Source of the DNA: Syntrophaceae bacterium
GTDB lineage: Bacteria > Desulfobacterota > Syntrophia > Syntrophales > PHBD01
Assembly (NCBI GenBank): GCA_013177825.1
Contig: JABLXX010000006.1
Location: 1-64,000, forward strand
Length of the DNA: 64,000 nucleotides
Reading direction: 5' to 3'
Below, one piece after another: positions 46,687 through 55,382 of this stretch (position 1 is the first letter of the stretch; every line of letters begins with the position of its first letter). The notes beneath the pieces are model-generated. The model made no database searches, was not told the DNA's origin, and worked only from the letters and a program-made list of their open reading frames with translations. The translations under genes and the position numbers were made by a program.

Positions 46687-46968
46687 ACCGCTTTGCGTTT
46701 CCGAAAAAAAATGAGCCGGAGATCCCCGGCAACACCCACTCACACAGGGTTTTTGTTCTCCCGGTCCGGCAACCGGACCGGACAGGGTCATCCCTCCGTT
46801 TGCCAATCGCCACCGGGATGATTATCTTGGCAGTCACATCGCTGATACCATACCCTTCGCGGAAAAGGGAACTGTCGGACGATTTTTATTGCATCGGAAT
46901 TACCGCCGGGATATGGGGGAACGCATGAACCCAAAGGACACCAAGGTGTCGGAAAGGACAGGAGACAC

Positions 46969-47289
46969 ATGTTCACGGTAACGGAAAAAGCAAACGAAAT
47001 GATCAAGGATTTCATGAAGAACCGGAAGGAGAACCTGCCGATCCGGCTGATGGTTTTCGAGGGCGGCTGATCGGGGCCCTCCTTGGGCATGGCTCTGGAT
47101 GAGCCGAAACAGGACGACCAGACGTTCGAGGACAACGGCCTCAAGTTTGTGATCAATCAGGCCCTGTACGACGAGATTCAACCCATCACCGTGGACTTCA
47201 TCGAGACCCCGAACGGGTCCGGATTCAAGCTGTCGTCCAACTTCGTCGCCGCCGGCGGCAGTTGCGGCACCTGCTCCTCCTGCGGTTAA
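46969..47289 (+). CDS. HesB/IscA-like selenoprotein (in-frame TGA read as selenocysteine)
   Basis: 106 residues if TGA 47068-47070 is read as selenocysteine (Sec34). Upstream of the TGA, MFTVTEKANEMIKDFMKNR and LPIRLMVFEGG continue into SGPSLGMALDEP after it, giving GGU-SG exactly where A-type iron-sulfur carriers have GGCSG. The end GGSCGTCSSCG resembles the IscA CxC pair region. A bSECIS-type hairpin begins 20 bases after the TGA (47091-47105). ATG 46969 has GGAG six to eight bases upstream. Probable role: Fe-S or redox chemistry related to A-type carriers. Ordinary calling would leave a 33-residue fragment and a 3' piece from ATG 47089 or earlier. Confidence 0.9.
47091..47105 (+). promoter_or_regulatory. 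Bacterial SECIS element
   Basis: A 5-bp perfect stem GGCTC/GAGCC encloses loop TGGAT. The G at loop position two and the distance of 20 bases from the TGA fit the bacterial SECIS pattern recognised by SelB. A GCCC/GGGC pair just upstream (about 47076-47087) could extend or compete with the structure. Confidence 0.75.
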
Positions 47290-47371
47290 ACGGACATCTC
47301 TCAACCACTTGCGGCCCGGGGCTGCGGATCATCCCATCCGCTTCCCCGGCCGCTCTCTTTTTTAAACAATC

Positions 47372-48313
47372 ATGACGACTGCGAACGACAATAGCCAAAG
47401 CGGGCGCAATGCGGCGGACCGGCTCTATCAGGACGGGCGGTTCGAGGAAGCGATCCTTCTGTATCGGAATCTGCTGGCGTCATCTCCCGAAGACAGTTCC
47501 ATCGCCCTCTCCCTTGCCTGGGCCTGCCACGATGCAGGCCGTCTGGAGGAGGCCATCGGGCACTTCGAGCGCCTTTTCCAGAAGGAGCTGACCCGGCAGG
47601 TCTTCACCGGGTTCGGCTTTGACGAGCTCGTCCGCATCTTCAAGGACAATGCGATGTTCGACCGGCTGGTCGACATCTGCGAACGGGCCATGGCGGTTCA
47701 GCCGGAGGACTTCGCCCTCAGCGAGGCGCTGGCGGACGCCTACCTAAAGGCGGACCGTCCCCGGGACGCGGTGAGGGTGCTGGAAAAAATGACGGAGGAG
47801 GAGCCGGAGGCGGCCGCCGTTCTCTGCCTCCTCGGCAACGCCCTCCTGGCCCTCTCCGAATGGGACCGCGCCGAGGCGGCCTACCGGCGGGCCGTCTGCC
47901 TGGAGCCCGAGAAGACCGGCGTCTTCTACGGCCGCATGGCCCACATTCTTCTGGATCTGAATGAGCCCGAACGAGCGCTTGATGTCTATAGCCACTGCAT
48001 CGACTTCCAGCCGGAAGATCCCCTTTATCGTTGCGGCCGGGGAGACATCCTCCTCCGACTCGACCGGCTGGAAGAGGCCCTGGAGGCCTATGACCTGGCT
48101 GTCTCCCTCAACCCGGAACAGGCCGGGGCCTACCTGAACCGGCTGGGCCACAGCCTGGCCCGTCACAACCGGCACCCGGAAGCCGCCGACGCCTTCCGCA
48201 AGGCCGCCGCCGCCGAGCCCGACAACCCCCTCTACCCCCTCCATCTCGCCGAATGCCTCCTGGCCATGGGGAAGGAGGAAGAAGCGAATAAGATTCTGAA
48301 GAATCTTAACTAA
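47372..48313 (+). CDS. Tetratricopeptide-repeat protein
   Basis: 313 residues of consecutive TPR helices: pairs such as ADRLYQDGRFEEAILLYRNLL, ALSLAWACHDAGRLEEAIGHFERLF, LLGNALLALSEWDRAEAAYRRAVCLEP and GDILLRLDRLEEALEAYDLAVSLNP. There are about seven repeats. No signal peptide, so cytoplasmic; a scaffold role is inferred. The 3' end (AAGATTC-TGAA-GAATCTT, 48290-48307) forms a hairpin inside the last codons. Gene 82 bases after the selenoprotein; relation unknown. Confidence 0.88.
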   Translation: MTTANDNSQSGRNAADRLYQDGRFEEAILLYRNLLASSPEDSSIALSLAWACHDAGRLEEAIGHFERLFQKELTRQVFTGFGFDELVRIFKDNAMFDRLVDICERAMAVQPEDFALSEALADAYLKADRPRDAVRVLEKMTEEEPEAAAVLCLLGNALLALSEWDRAEAAYRRAVCLEPEKTGVFYGRMAHILLDLNEPERALDVYSHCIDFQPEDPLYRCGRGDILLRLDRLEEALEAYDLAVSLNPEQAGAYLNRLGHSLARHNRHPEAADAFRKAAAAEPDNPLYPLHLAECLLAMGKEEEANKILKNLN

Positions 48314-48660
48314 CGCCAAACACGATAATTGGCATGATAAAAAGTATCAACGACTTTCTCATGTCGTTAAAACCCCCTCTCAATCAGGAATAGAGCATTA
48401 CAATTAAAAATCTGCTTTTCAGACTACATGGGTCCGATTCCCATGCACATCAACCACTTTTTCACAAATTCAGCAAATTAGCGAAGCATCAACTCTAAAC
48501 TGCCTTTAACCTAATGATCCCTGAAAAATATTCCGTTGGGACAGACAGGATATAAGCATTTCTTCCGTTGACGACGATTCCTCCGAAAAGACTTCTCTTC
48601 TTGACATGAAGCGAAAGACCCGTCTTATTGCTTCACAGAATGAAGCATTTAGGACGGCAA
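48314..48660. other. AT-rich gap with a tRNA 3'-end-like segment
   Basis: 347 bases, visibly richer in A/T than both sides. Positions 48428-48444 form a perfect T-arm-like hairpin (five pairs, loop TCCGATT), followed by GCACATCA and ACCA to 48456. A small hairpin (48411-48423) precedes it. No complete tRNA can be built, because the expected 5' half is absent. This could be an attachment-site remnant. No gene was seen otherwise. Confidence 0.45.
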
Positions 48661-49779
48661 ATGGCTCGATACCTCTGGCAGCGTCCGAACTGGACACGGT
48701 TTCGCTGGAACAGCGAGGAGATGCTCGTTGGACTGGGCGAGTGCAGGCTGTTGCAGGGCAAACTGCTCAACAAGGTGACAGACCTCGGGCTGACGCTGGA
48801 AAGCCAGGCCCATGTTGAAATCCTGACAGAGGAAACCCTGAAAACGGCCCTGATCGAGGGAGAGACCCTCAATCTGCAGGCTGTCCGGTCTTCCGTGGCA
48901 AGAAAGCTCGGACTTCCATCCGCAGGGCTCCCGGTGAGCCGTCCCGTTGACGGGCTCGTTTCCGTTCTCCTGGGCGCCACAAAAAATTTTAACGAACCCT
49001 TGACGAAAGAACGGATCTGCGGCTGGCACGCCTCCCTTTTTCCGACGGGATACTCGGGAATGCATCGGATCCGGGTTGGAGAATGGCGTGGAGACCAACC
49101 CATGCGGGTTGTGTCCGGCCCACTGGGCAAAGAAACCGTCCACATCGAGGCGCCTCCAGCGGATCGCATATCCTTGGAAATGGATCGTTTCCTCGGGTGG
49201 TGGAACGAGAGCAGGGACCGTGTGGAAGGAATCCTCCGGGCGGGAATCGCCCATTTCCATTTTGTAACCCTCCATCCCTTCGAAGACGGCAACGGTCGAA
49301 TCGCCCGCGCCCTGACCAACATGGCCCTGTCCCAGGATGACGGACAATCGATCCGTTACTACAGCCTCTCGTCCCGGATCATGGCGGAACGCGATGCTTA
49401 CTATCGTATCCTGGAACGATGCCAGAAGGGAACTGGGGATATGACAGAGTGGCTCGTCTGGTTTCTCGGGTGTTTCCGCAGGGCGATCGAGCACTCCGGG
49501 GGAATCCTGTCAGGCGTTCTCGACAAGGCTGACTTCTGGAAAACGCATGCTCAGACGCCCCTGACAGAGCGGCAGCGCAAGGTCATCAACCGGATGCTGG
49601 ATGCCGGCAGAGGCGGTTTCGAGGGAGGCCTGACCACAAGAAAATGTGTTTCGCTTGCCAAAGTCAGCCGGGCAACAGCCTTCCGTGAGATGGACCAGCT
49701 TGTCAAGCTCGGCATCCTGACCGTGAATCCTGGAAAAGGCCGGAGTGCAAGCTATGACTTGCGCTGGGATGAAATGTGA
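48661..49779 (+). CDS. Fic-family AMP-transferase with class II inhibitory motif
   Basis: 372 residues. An N-terminal DUF4172-like segment (ARYLWQRPNWTRFRWNSEE) is followed by an inhibitory motif TALIEG (62-67, pattern T/S-x3-E-G), the Fic core with HPFEDGNGRIAR (His205 to Arg216), and a C-terminal winged-helix (about 310-372). Fic enzymes usually transfer AMP to target hydroxyls; the inhibitory Glu blocks ATP until released. ATG 48661 was chosen because the domain starts there; earlier in-frame starts at 48628 (TTG) and 48640 (ATG) are alternatives. Follows an AT-rich gap, consistent with acquisition. Confidence 0.92.
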   Translation: MARYLWQRPNWTRFRWNSEEMLVGLGECRLLQGKLLNKVTDLGLTLESQAHVEILTEETLKTALIEGETLNLQAVRSSVARKLGLPSAGLPVSRPVDGLVSVLLGATKNFNEPLTKERICGWHASLFPTGYSGMHRIRVGEWRGDQPMRVVSGPLGKETVHIEAPPADRISLEMDRFLGWWNESRDRVEGILRAGIAHFHFVTLHPFEDGNGRIARALTNMALSQDDGQSIRYYSLSSRIMAERDAYYRILERCQKGTGDMTEWLVWFLGCFRRAIEHSGGILSGVLDKADFWKTHAQTPLTERQRKVINRMLDAGRGGFEGGLTTRKCVSLAKVSRATAFREMDQLVKLGILTVNPGKGRSASYDLRWDEM

Positions 49780-49879
49780 ACGAGAAAACAGAGCGCGTCG
49801 AAAAAGGTTTTTTTCTATCGCGTTGAGAACAAAGAAAAATCCGGCCTTCCTGATTCATGCAAGAAAGCGAGAGGACAAA

Positions 49880-51109
49880 ATGGGGAAAAGATATTTCATA
49901 CCGATCCTGTTGTTTGTTTCTGCACTTATCATGGTGTTTTTCGTCAACAGCGCTTCGGCCCAACTGCACGGAAGTAACGCCGAGAAGCAGGCGGTCGCGG
50001 AGATGCGAACCCGTTTGAAAGCCGCTCTGTCAAAAGGCGATACGGCGGCCTGCAGGAGGGAGGGGGACAATCTGGCGCGCTACCAGCGGGCAAAGGAAGG
50101 AGAAGCCCTGATCGAGGCAGACCTCAGGGCCGTGGAGAAACGATTGATCGAGATACGGACAGTATACGACCAGCTCCGGCAAGTTCGCGACCTCAAACTG
50201 CAAGGGGCTGTGGAACAGGCATACGGTCTGATCCGGGGCATCGCTGCAAAAATGGCGGAGGACGTGGTCACGGAGGTCACGGTCACGCTGGTGACGGCAC
50301 CGGTTCCCGGGGCGGGCAAGATCGTGACGGAGATGGGCAAGCAGGCCGCCGACTTTCTGGGTAATTTCAATGATGCCGGCAAAGTGGTGAACCGGGCAAA
50401 GGCCATGAAAAGCCTGGACGCCATGGCGCGCTATGCCGACGAGCAGATGAAAACCCTGATCCCCGCCATTCAGGAAGCGCGATGGACGCGGGGCATGCTG
50501 AACGAATGCCGGCAGCAGTATCTGGCCGGTGCGGCGGGAAAGATGCCTGCGATGAAGACGGAAGTCAAGGCGCCGCAGCCGGCGATCGCAAAAGGCGGGG
50601 GCCTGTGGGTGCTTTATGACATCAGCCGCGGCAATGAAAACAAAGGGGGGGACTATGCGACCGTGCAATTTGGAGATGACGGGCTCGCCGGCACATTCAA
50701 ACTGAATCCAACGGACGGCCGGAACATACCGGTTGAAATCAAATGGAGCCTTCCGCCCGCCAAGCTCGTAGCGGGGTCATCCATCACGCTCACGGCGAAG
50801 GTGACCCATGGCAGCCTGCAATGGCCGGGGAAGCCCCTGGAGAAAACCGCCAATACATCATGGAGTTACGGGAAGCTGGTCTGGGACGGAAAAATCCAGA
50901 CCACGGAAGGCACCGCGACGCTGATCGTGCCGGAATTGAATGCCAGAGGAACCCTGGGCAATCTTTACGGGATCTCCTATAATGCATCGGGCCAGGCCGG
51001 ACCGGGCCGCAAAGCCTGGAACGGGGTAACGTTCAAGTACAAATACATAAACCCCGGTGACGCCATGCCGGCAAGCCCATCCTATCAATACATGAAAGAT
51101 AAAAAGTAA
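49880..51109 (+). CDS. Secreted protein of unknown function
   Basis: 409 residues. A signal peptide (MGKRYFIPILLFVSALIMVFFVNSASA) precedes a helical, Lys/Arg/Glu-rich domain (about 30-240) with a heptad-like character, and then a beta-rich domain (about 265-400; GGGLWVLYDISRGNENKGGDYATVQF, ISYNASGQAGPG). I do not recognise a family. ATG 49880 has GAGAGGA upstream. It follows Fic by 100 bases on the same strand and is closed by an unusually strong terminator. The N-terminal domain could be a toxin, adhesin or matrix protein; nothing decides between these. Confidence 0.75.
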   Translation: MGKRYFIPILLFVSALIMVFFVNSASAQLHGSNAEKQAVAEMRTRLKAALSKGDTAACRREGDNLARYQRAKEGEALIEADLRAVEKRLIEIRTVYDQLRQVRDLKLQGAVEQAYGLIRGIAAKMAEDVVTEVTVTLVTAPVPGAGKIVTEMGKQAADFLGNFNDAGKVVNRAKAMKSLDAMARYADEQMKTLIPAIQEARWTRGMLNECRQQYLAGAAGKMPAMKTEVKAPQPAIAKGGGLWVLYDISRGNENKGGDYATVQFGDDGLAGTFKLNPTDGRNIPVEIKWSLPPAKLVAGSSITLTAKVTHGSLQWPGKPLEKTANTSWSYGKLVWDGKIQTTEGTATLIVPELNARGTLGNLYGISYNASGQAGPGRKAWNGVTFKYKYINPGDAMPASPSYQYMKDKK

Positions 51110-51121
51110 GGGAGCAGCTCT

Positions 51122-51162
51122 GGAACGACAAAAGGGGGCTCGCCGCCCCCTTTTGTCGTTCC
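51122..51162. terminator. Very strong bidirectional intrinsic terminator
   Basis: An 18-bp perfect stem (51122-51139 with 51145-51162) with a 5-base loop. The arms contain AAAA on one side and TTTT on the other. It separates the secreted-protein gene from the convergent pilus genes. Confidence 0.9.
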
Positions 51163-51183
51163 CGCAAATATTACAACCGGGCC

Positions 51184-51681
51184 TCAGATCTTCCCGATCT
51201 TCCTCAATCCGTCCGTGAACACGGCGTAGAAGTTCTTGTTGTCGTTGATGCCCCGGCGCAGGATCGGTCCGACGTCGTCGATGTTCTTCTTGTTGATCAC
51301 CAGATTCACGCTATGATGAAAGGCGGCCATGTTGTCCATGGTCCGCATCGTGGCAGTGAGCAGAACGACAAAGATGTTCCGCCGAACGCTCATGTTCAGG
51401 GTTTCCAGGTAATCCAGCACCTCCTGCTCAAAGCCCTCATCCACAACCACGAGGTCGAACAGGTGGAAACGCATGCTCTTCAGGGCGTCCTTGGCGGCTG
51501 CGGACTCGCTGATCTGGAATCCCATCGCCTGCAGCGCCTGGATGATCTTCTCCCGGCTCGAGGTCTCGTTCGAGCACACCAGGGCCGTCTCTCCCTCCTC
51601 GAGAACGAAGTCGAACGGACGGTCCGACGAATCGTATGTATCCGCCGCCACCTCGTCCAACAATTTCTTTTCTTCTTCCAT
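51184..51681 (-). CDS. Degenerate receiver-like protein of the pilT operon
   Basis: 165 residues. The fold looks like a receiver (TALVCSNETSSREKIIQALQAMGFQI, FHLFDLVVVDEGFE, RRNIFVVLLTATM, NLVINKKNIDDV), but the acidic pair near the start is replaced by CSNE. The phosphoacceptor position is in VVVDEGFE and the conserved Lys may be in INKKN. Phosphorylation is doubtful. It follows two PilT-family genes on the same strand, suggesting a role in controlling pilus retraction. ATG 51681 starts it; the open frame extends far upstream into the pilT gene without similarity. Confidence 0.75.
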   Translation of the reverse strand: MEEEKKLLDEVAADTYDSSDRPFDFVLEEGETALVCSNETSSREKIIQALQAMGFQISESAAAKDALKSMRFHLFDLVVVDEGFEQEVLDYLETLNMSVRRNIFVVLLTATMRTMDNMAAFHHSVNLVINKKNIDDVGPILRRGINDNKNFYAVFTDGLRKIGKI

Positions 51682-51724
51682 CGCCTCTCTCCCCTTGTCT
51701 GAAAACGGTATCAGGAACGAATAT

Positions 51725-52906
51725 CTACCAGCCCGGTTTCTTGGGAGGCCTGCCGTAATCCGAGTCCACCTGGAGTTTTCCCAGGTCCGTCGTTTTTTCG
51801 CCCCTGGCGCTCTTGATGGAGTCGATGCCCCGTCCCACGGCACTCTTGTTGGACGCATAGGCCTTTGCCGTGTCTTCCGTGATGAGACCCTGCTGGTATA
51901 GCTCCACAATGGATTCGTCGAAGGTGACCATGCCGAAGGGCCGGCTCTGGGAGATAATATCGTAGAAGGTCTTGCCTTCGGACTCACCGTTCAGGATCGT
52001 TTCCTTCACCCGCAGGTTCGAACCCATGATCTCGAAGGCCGCCACCCGGCCGCCGCCGACCTTCGGCAGCAGACGCTGGCAGGCGATCCAGCGGACCGTA
52101 TCGGACAGGCGGATGCGGATCTGCTTTTCCTCCTCCGTGTTGAACATGCCTATGATGCGGTTGATGGTCTGACCCGCGTCGACGGTGTGCAGGGTGGTCA
52201 GGACCAGGTGCCCCGTCTCCGCGGCGGAGAGGCCGATCTCGACGGTTTCGCGGTCGCGCATTTCGCCGACGAGGATCACCTTCGGGGCCTGGCGCAGGGC
52301 CGCCCGGAGGCCATTGGCAAAGACATCGAAGTCCTGGCCCATCTCCCGCTGGTTGAAGGTCGCTTTTTTCTGGGAATGAACGAATTCTACGGGGTCTTCC
52401 AGGGTGACCACGTGGACGGACTGCTCGTCGTTGATCTTGTCGAGGACCGCCGCCAGCGACGTGGACTTCCCGCTTCCGGTGGCGCCGGTGACGAAGATGA
52501 TGCCGTTTTTCTCCTGGGCCATCTTCTGGAAGCCATCCGGCAGGTTCATCCCGGCAATGGTGGGAATTTTCGTCTCCAGTTTGCGCATGACGATGGAGTA
52601 GTTGCCCTTCTGGGAGAAGACGTTCACGCGGAATCGGGCCCTACCGGGCAACTCATAGGCCAGGTCGCAGGATCCTTTCGTCAGGAGGTCCTCCGTGAGG
52701 CGGCGGTCCCGGTTGATGAGGTTCATCGCGAAGACTTCCGTCTGGAAGGGCGAGAGTTTTTCGAAGCTCGGCTCCAGGTCAACCTTCGACAGCTGGCCGG
52801 ATGTCTCCACCTGGAACGGCTTGCCCACTGTCATGTTCAGGTCCGAAACACCCTTGTGGGCATCCAGCATCTTTCCCAGGATATAGTCGATCTCCTGCTT
52901 TCTCAT
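51725..52906 (-). CDS. PilT/PilU-family twitching ATPase
   Basis: 393 residues. N-terminal PAS-like region, then the secretion-ATPase core with Walker A GATGSGKSTSLAAVL, Asp box TLEDPVEFVHSQKKA, Walker B VILVGEMRDRETV and His box TGHLVLTTLHTVDA. Start MRKQEIDYILGKMLDAHKGVSDLNM. It should act at the inner membrane as a hexamer that retracts type IV pili. It is more divergent from textbook PilT than its neighbour and has a basic C-terminus (KSARGEKTTDLGKLQ), fitting a PilU-like accessory. GGAGG precedes ATG 52906. Confidence 0.9.
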   Translation of the reverse strand: MRKQEIDYILGKMLDAHKGVSDLNMTVGKPFQVETSGQLSKVDLEPSFEKLSPFQTEVFAMNLINRDRRLTEDLLTKGSCDLAYELPGRARFRVNVFSQKGNYSIVMRKLETKIPTIAGMNLPDGFQKMAQEKNGIIFVTGATGSGKSTSLAAVLDKINDEQSVHVVTLEDPVEFVHSQKKATFNQREMGQDFDVFANGLRAALRQAPKVILVGEMRDRETVEIGLSAAETGHLVLTTLHTVDAGQTINRIIGMFNTEEEKQIRIRLSDTVRWIACQRLLPKVGGGRVAAFEIMGSNLRVKETILNGESEGKTFYDIISQSRPFGMVTFDESIVELYQQGLITEDTAKAYASNKSAVGRGIDSIKSARGEKTTDLGKLQVDSDYGRPPKKPGW

Positions 52907-52950
52907 GTCCTTGCCTCCTCGTCGCCGGTCCGGCGGGACCGGACGGTCGA

Positions 52951-54033
52951 CTACACCTCCGTGAAATCCGTCGGCGGGTTCTTCAGATACTGGCGGAACC
53001 GGGCCTTGTCGTTACACTTTTGGTACGCATCATCGCCGGAGATCCACCCCTTGTTCATGAGTTCCATGATGGCGTCGTCCAGGAGCTGCATGCCGTATTT
53101 CTTTCCTGTCTGGATCATGGACGGGATCTGGAAGGTCTTGGATTCCCGGACAAGGTTGCGGACGGCAGAGTTGGCGATGAGGATCTCCAGGGCGGCACAG
53201 CGGCCCTTCTTGTCGACCCGCTTGAAGAGGGTCTGGGAAATGACCGCCCGGATGCCGTCGGCCAAGGTGGAGCGGATCTGCGCCTGTTCGTTGGCGGGGA
53301 AGACTTCAATGACGCGATCCACCGTCTTGGCCGCGCTGGTGGTGTGCAGGGTCCCGAAAACCAGATGGCCCGTGGAGGCGGCCTCGATGGCCAGGCTGAT
53401 GGTCTCCAGGTCGCGCATTTCACCGACCAGGATGATGTCCGGGTCCTCGCGGAGGGCGCCCCGGAGGGCCGCCGAGAAGCTGCGCGTGTGGAGCCCCACT
53501 TCCCGGTGGTTGACGATGCAGCCCTGGCTCTGGTGAACAAACTCGATGGGATCCTCGACGGTGATGATGTGGTCTTTGCGGAGCCTGTTCGCCTCGTCGA
53601 CGATGGCCGCCAGGGTCGTCGATTTGCCGCTCCCGGTGGGTCCCGTGACCAGGACGAGTCCCCGGGGCAGGAGGGCCAGTTTGGCGATCACGTCCGGGAG
53701 TCCCAGATCCTTGCAGGTGAGGATCTTGCTCGGGATCTCCCGGAAAACGGCGGCGCAGCCCCATTTCTGCTCGAAGAAGTTGGCACGATAACGGGCCAGC
53801 CCTGGGATTTCATAAGCAAAGTCGACATCCCCGGTCTCTTCGAACTGCTTGATCTTGATCTCCGGGGCGATCTCGTAGAGCATGGCCTTCAGCCCATCAT
53901 TGTCCAGGGTGTCGTACTTGATACGCTCAATTTCGCCACGGATGCGGAGGGCAGGCTGCTGGCCCGTGACGAGGTGCAGGTCCGAAGCCCCCTGTTCGTT
54001 CATCAACTGGAAAAAGGCATCTATTTTGGCCAT
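52951..54033 (-). CDS. pilT: PilT, type IV pilus retraction ATPase
   Basis: 360 residues. Core motifs: Walker A GPTGSGKSTTLAAI, Asp box TVEDPIEFVHQSQGCIVNHREVG, Walker B IILVGEMRDLETI, His box TGHLVFGTLHTTSA, AIRAS-like region ADGIRAVISQTLFKR. Start MAKIDAFFQLMNEQGASDLHL is typical. It powers retraction of type IV pili for twitching and surface contact. GAGGAGG precedes ATG 54033. First of three same-strand genes; the pilin and assembly genes are not in the window. Confidence 0.93.
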   Translation of the reverse strand: MAKIDAFFQLMNEQGASDLHLVTGQQPALRIRGEIERIKYDTLDNDGLKAMLYEIAPEIKIKQFEETGDVDFAYEIPGLARYRANFFEQKWGCAAVFREIPSKILTCKDLGLPDVIAKLALLPRGLVLVTGPTGSGKSTTLAAIVDEANRLRKDHIITVEDPIEFVHQSQGCIVNHREVGLHTRSFSAALRGALREDPDIILVGEMRDLETISLAIEAASTGHLVFGTLHTTSAAKTVDRVIEVFPANEQAQIRSTLADGIRAVISQTLFKRVDKKGRCAALEILIANSAVRNLVRESKTFQIPSMIQTGKKYGMQLLDDAIMELMNKGWISGDDAYQKCNDKARFRQYLKNPPTDFTEV

Positions 54034-54300
54034 GGAATTCCTCCTCTGTCGATTTGGCGGCCCCGTTGGATTCTGAAACCGCGCTTTCGTCGCCGAAAGC
54101 GGGAATCCGGAGAAAGGCAGGCCGATCTCGTGGAAAAGCCCGGCTGCCTGTTGGATGAATCGGCCGATCCCGGTGCGTGCGGATGCGACAATCTATAAAG
54201 GATAGGTAAAAAGAATGTCAAGCGTTTCTGCGACCATGCGCCTTGTCAGGCGGTTTCGGGTATGTTAATGGTTCCTTCAGGAGGTCGGAAGAAGCTTTTT

Positions 54301-55296
54301 ATGAATGGACAATTGCCAAAAAAAATCAACTACCTGCGAGTATCCGTCACGGACCGCTGCAATCTGCGCTGCATCTACTGCATGCCTAAGGAGGGACTAT
54401 CCCTGCTGGGGCACAACGACATCCTGCGCTATGAGGAAATCCTGCGGGTTGTAAGGGCGGCCATCCCGGAAGGCATTACCAAGGTCCGGCTCACCGGCGG
54501 TGAGCCACTCGCACGGAAAGGTCTCGTGGGATTCATTGCCAGGCTCGCAGGGCTCAAGGGCCTGATGGACGTCAGCCTCACGACCAACGGCACACTGCTC
54601 GCGGACCATGCGGAGGAGATCTATCGGGCGGGCGTCCGGCGGATCAACATCAGCCTCGACTCCCTGAATCCCGAGCGGTACCGGGCCATCACCCGGGGCG
54701 GAGACCTGGAGGCGGTACTGCGGGGGATCCGGAAAGCCGCCGCAGTCGGCTTCTTTCCGATCAAGATCAATGTTGTCCTGATGAAGGGGACCAATGACGA
54801 TGAAATTCTGGACTTTGCCCAGGCCACCCTCCGGTGGCCCTACCAGGTCCGATTCATCGAGATGATGTCCATCGGACAGAATAATTCGGAAGCGATCACC
54901 GAATACCTGTCCAACGATGTGGCCCTCGAACGGATCGGCCGGATGTTCAAGCTGGAATACCTGGGCGAGAACGGCGCTCCGGAAAACCGAGGGCCTGCCC
55001 GGCGCTACCGGATCGAGGGGGCGAAGGGAGAAATCGGTTTCATCAGCCCCATCAGCCATGAATTCTGCGGCGACTGCAACCGGCTCCGCCTCACCGCCGA
55101 AGGCCACCTGCGGGCCTGTCTGCTCTCCGACGACGAGATCGACCTCAAGCACGACCTGAGAAGCGGATGCTCCGACCGGGTGCTCAAGGCGCTGATTCGT
55201 AAAGCCATTGCCAGCAAACCAGCGGCAAAGAACATGCTGCCGGGGGATCCATCTCCGAAGAAATGCAGCCGGCAGATGTCAACCATCGGTGGATAA
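54301..55296 (+). CDS. moaA: MoaA, GTP 3',8-cyclase
   Basis: 331 residues, the usual length. The radical-SAM cluster motif is TDRCNLRCIYCMPK (Cys20, 24, 27). The second Fe-S cluster is in EFCGDCNRLRLTAEGHLRACLL, C-x2-C-x13-C. The protein ends in MSTIGG, the double-glycine tail needed for activity. It catalyses the first step of molybdopterin synthesis from GTP, so the organism makes molybdenum or tungsten enzymes. ATG 54301 has GGAAGAAG upstream; an ATG at 54262 with no conserved sequence is the alternative. Confidence 0.95.
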   Translation: MNGQLPKKINYLRVSVTDRCNLRCIYCMPKEGLSLLGHNDILRYEEILRVVRAAIPEGITKVRLTGGEPLARKGLVGFIARLAGLKGLMDVSLTTNGTLLADHAEEIYRAGVRRINISLDSLNPERYRAITRGGDLEAVLRGIRKAAAVGFFPIKINVVLMKGTNDDEILDFAQATLRWPYQVRFIEMMSIGQNNSEAITEYLSNDVALERIGRMFKLEYLGENGAPENRGPARRYRIEGAKGEIGFISPISHEFCGDCNRLRLTAEGHLRACLLSDDEIDLKHDLRSGCSDRVLKALIRKAIASKPAAKNMLPGDPSPKKCSRQMSTIGG

Positions 55297-55382
55297 GGAC
55301 GGTAATACAAAAGGATACAGTCCACCGCACGGGTGCAGATCCCGGGCCATGCCGGCGCTTCGCCGGGCAAAGGAGCAGGGAA

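Noticed and set aside
48411-48456. Complete tRNA gene
   Set aside because: Only a 3'-end-like part is visible; no D-arm or matching 5' acceptor strand upstream.
52187-54198. Plus-strand open frames across the pilT genes
   Set aside because: Antisense to two strongly conserved ATPases.
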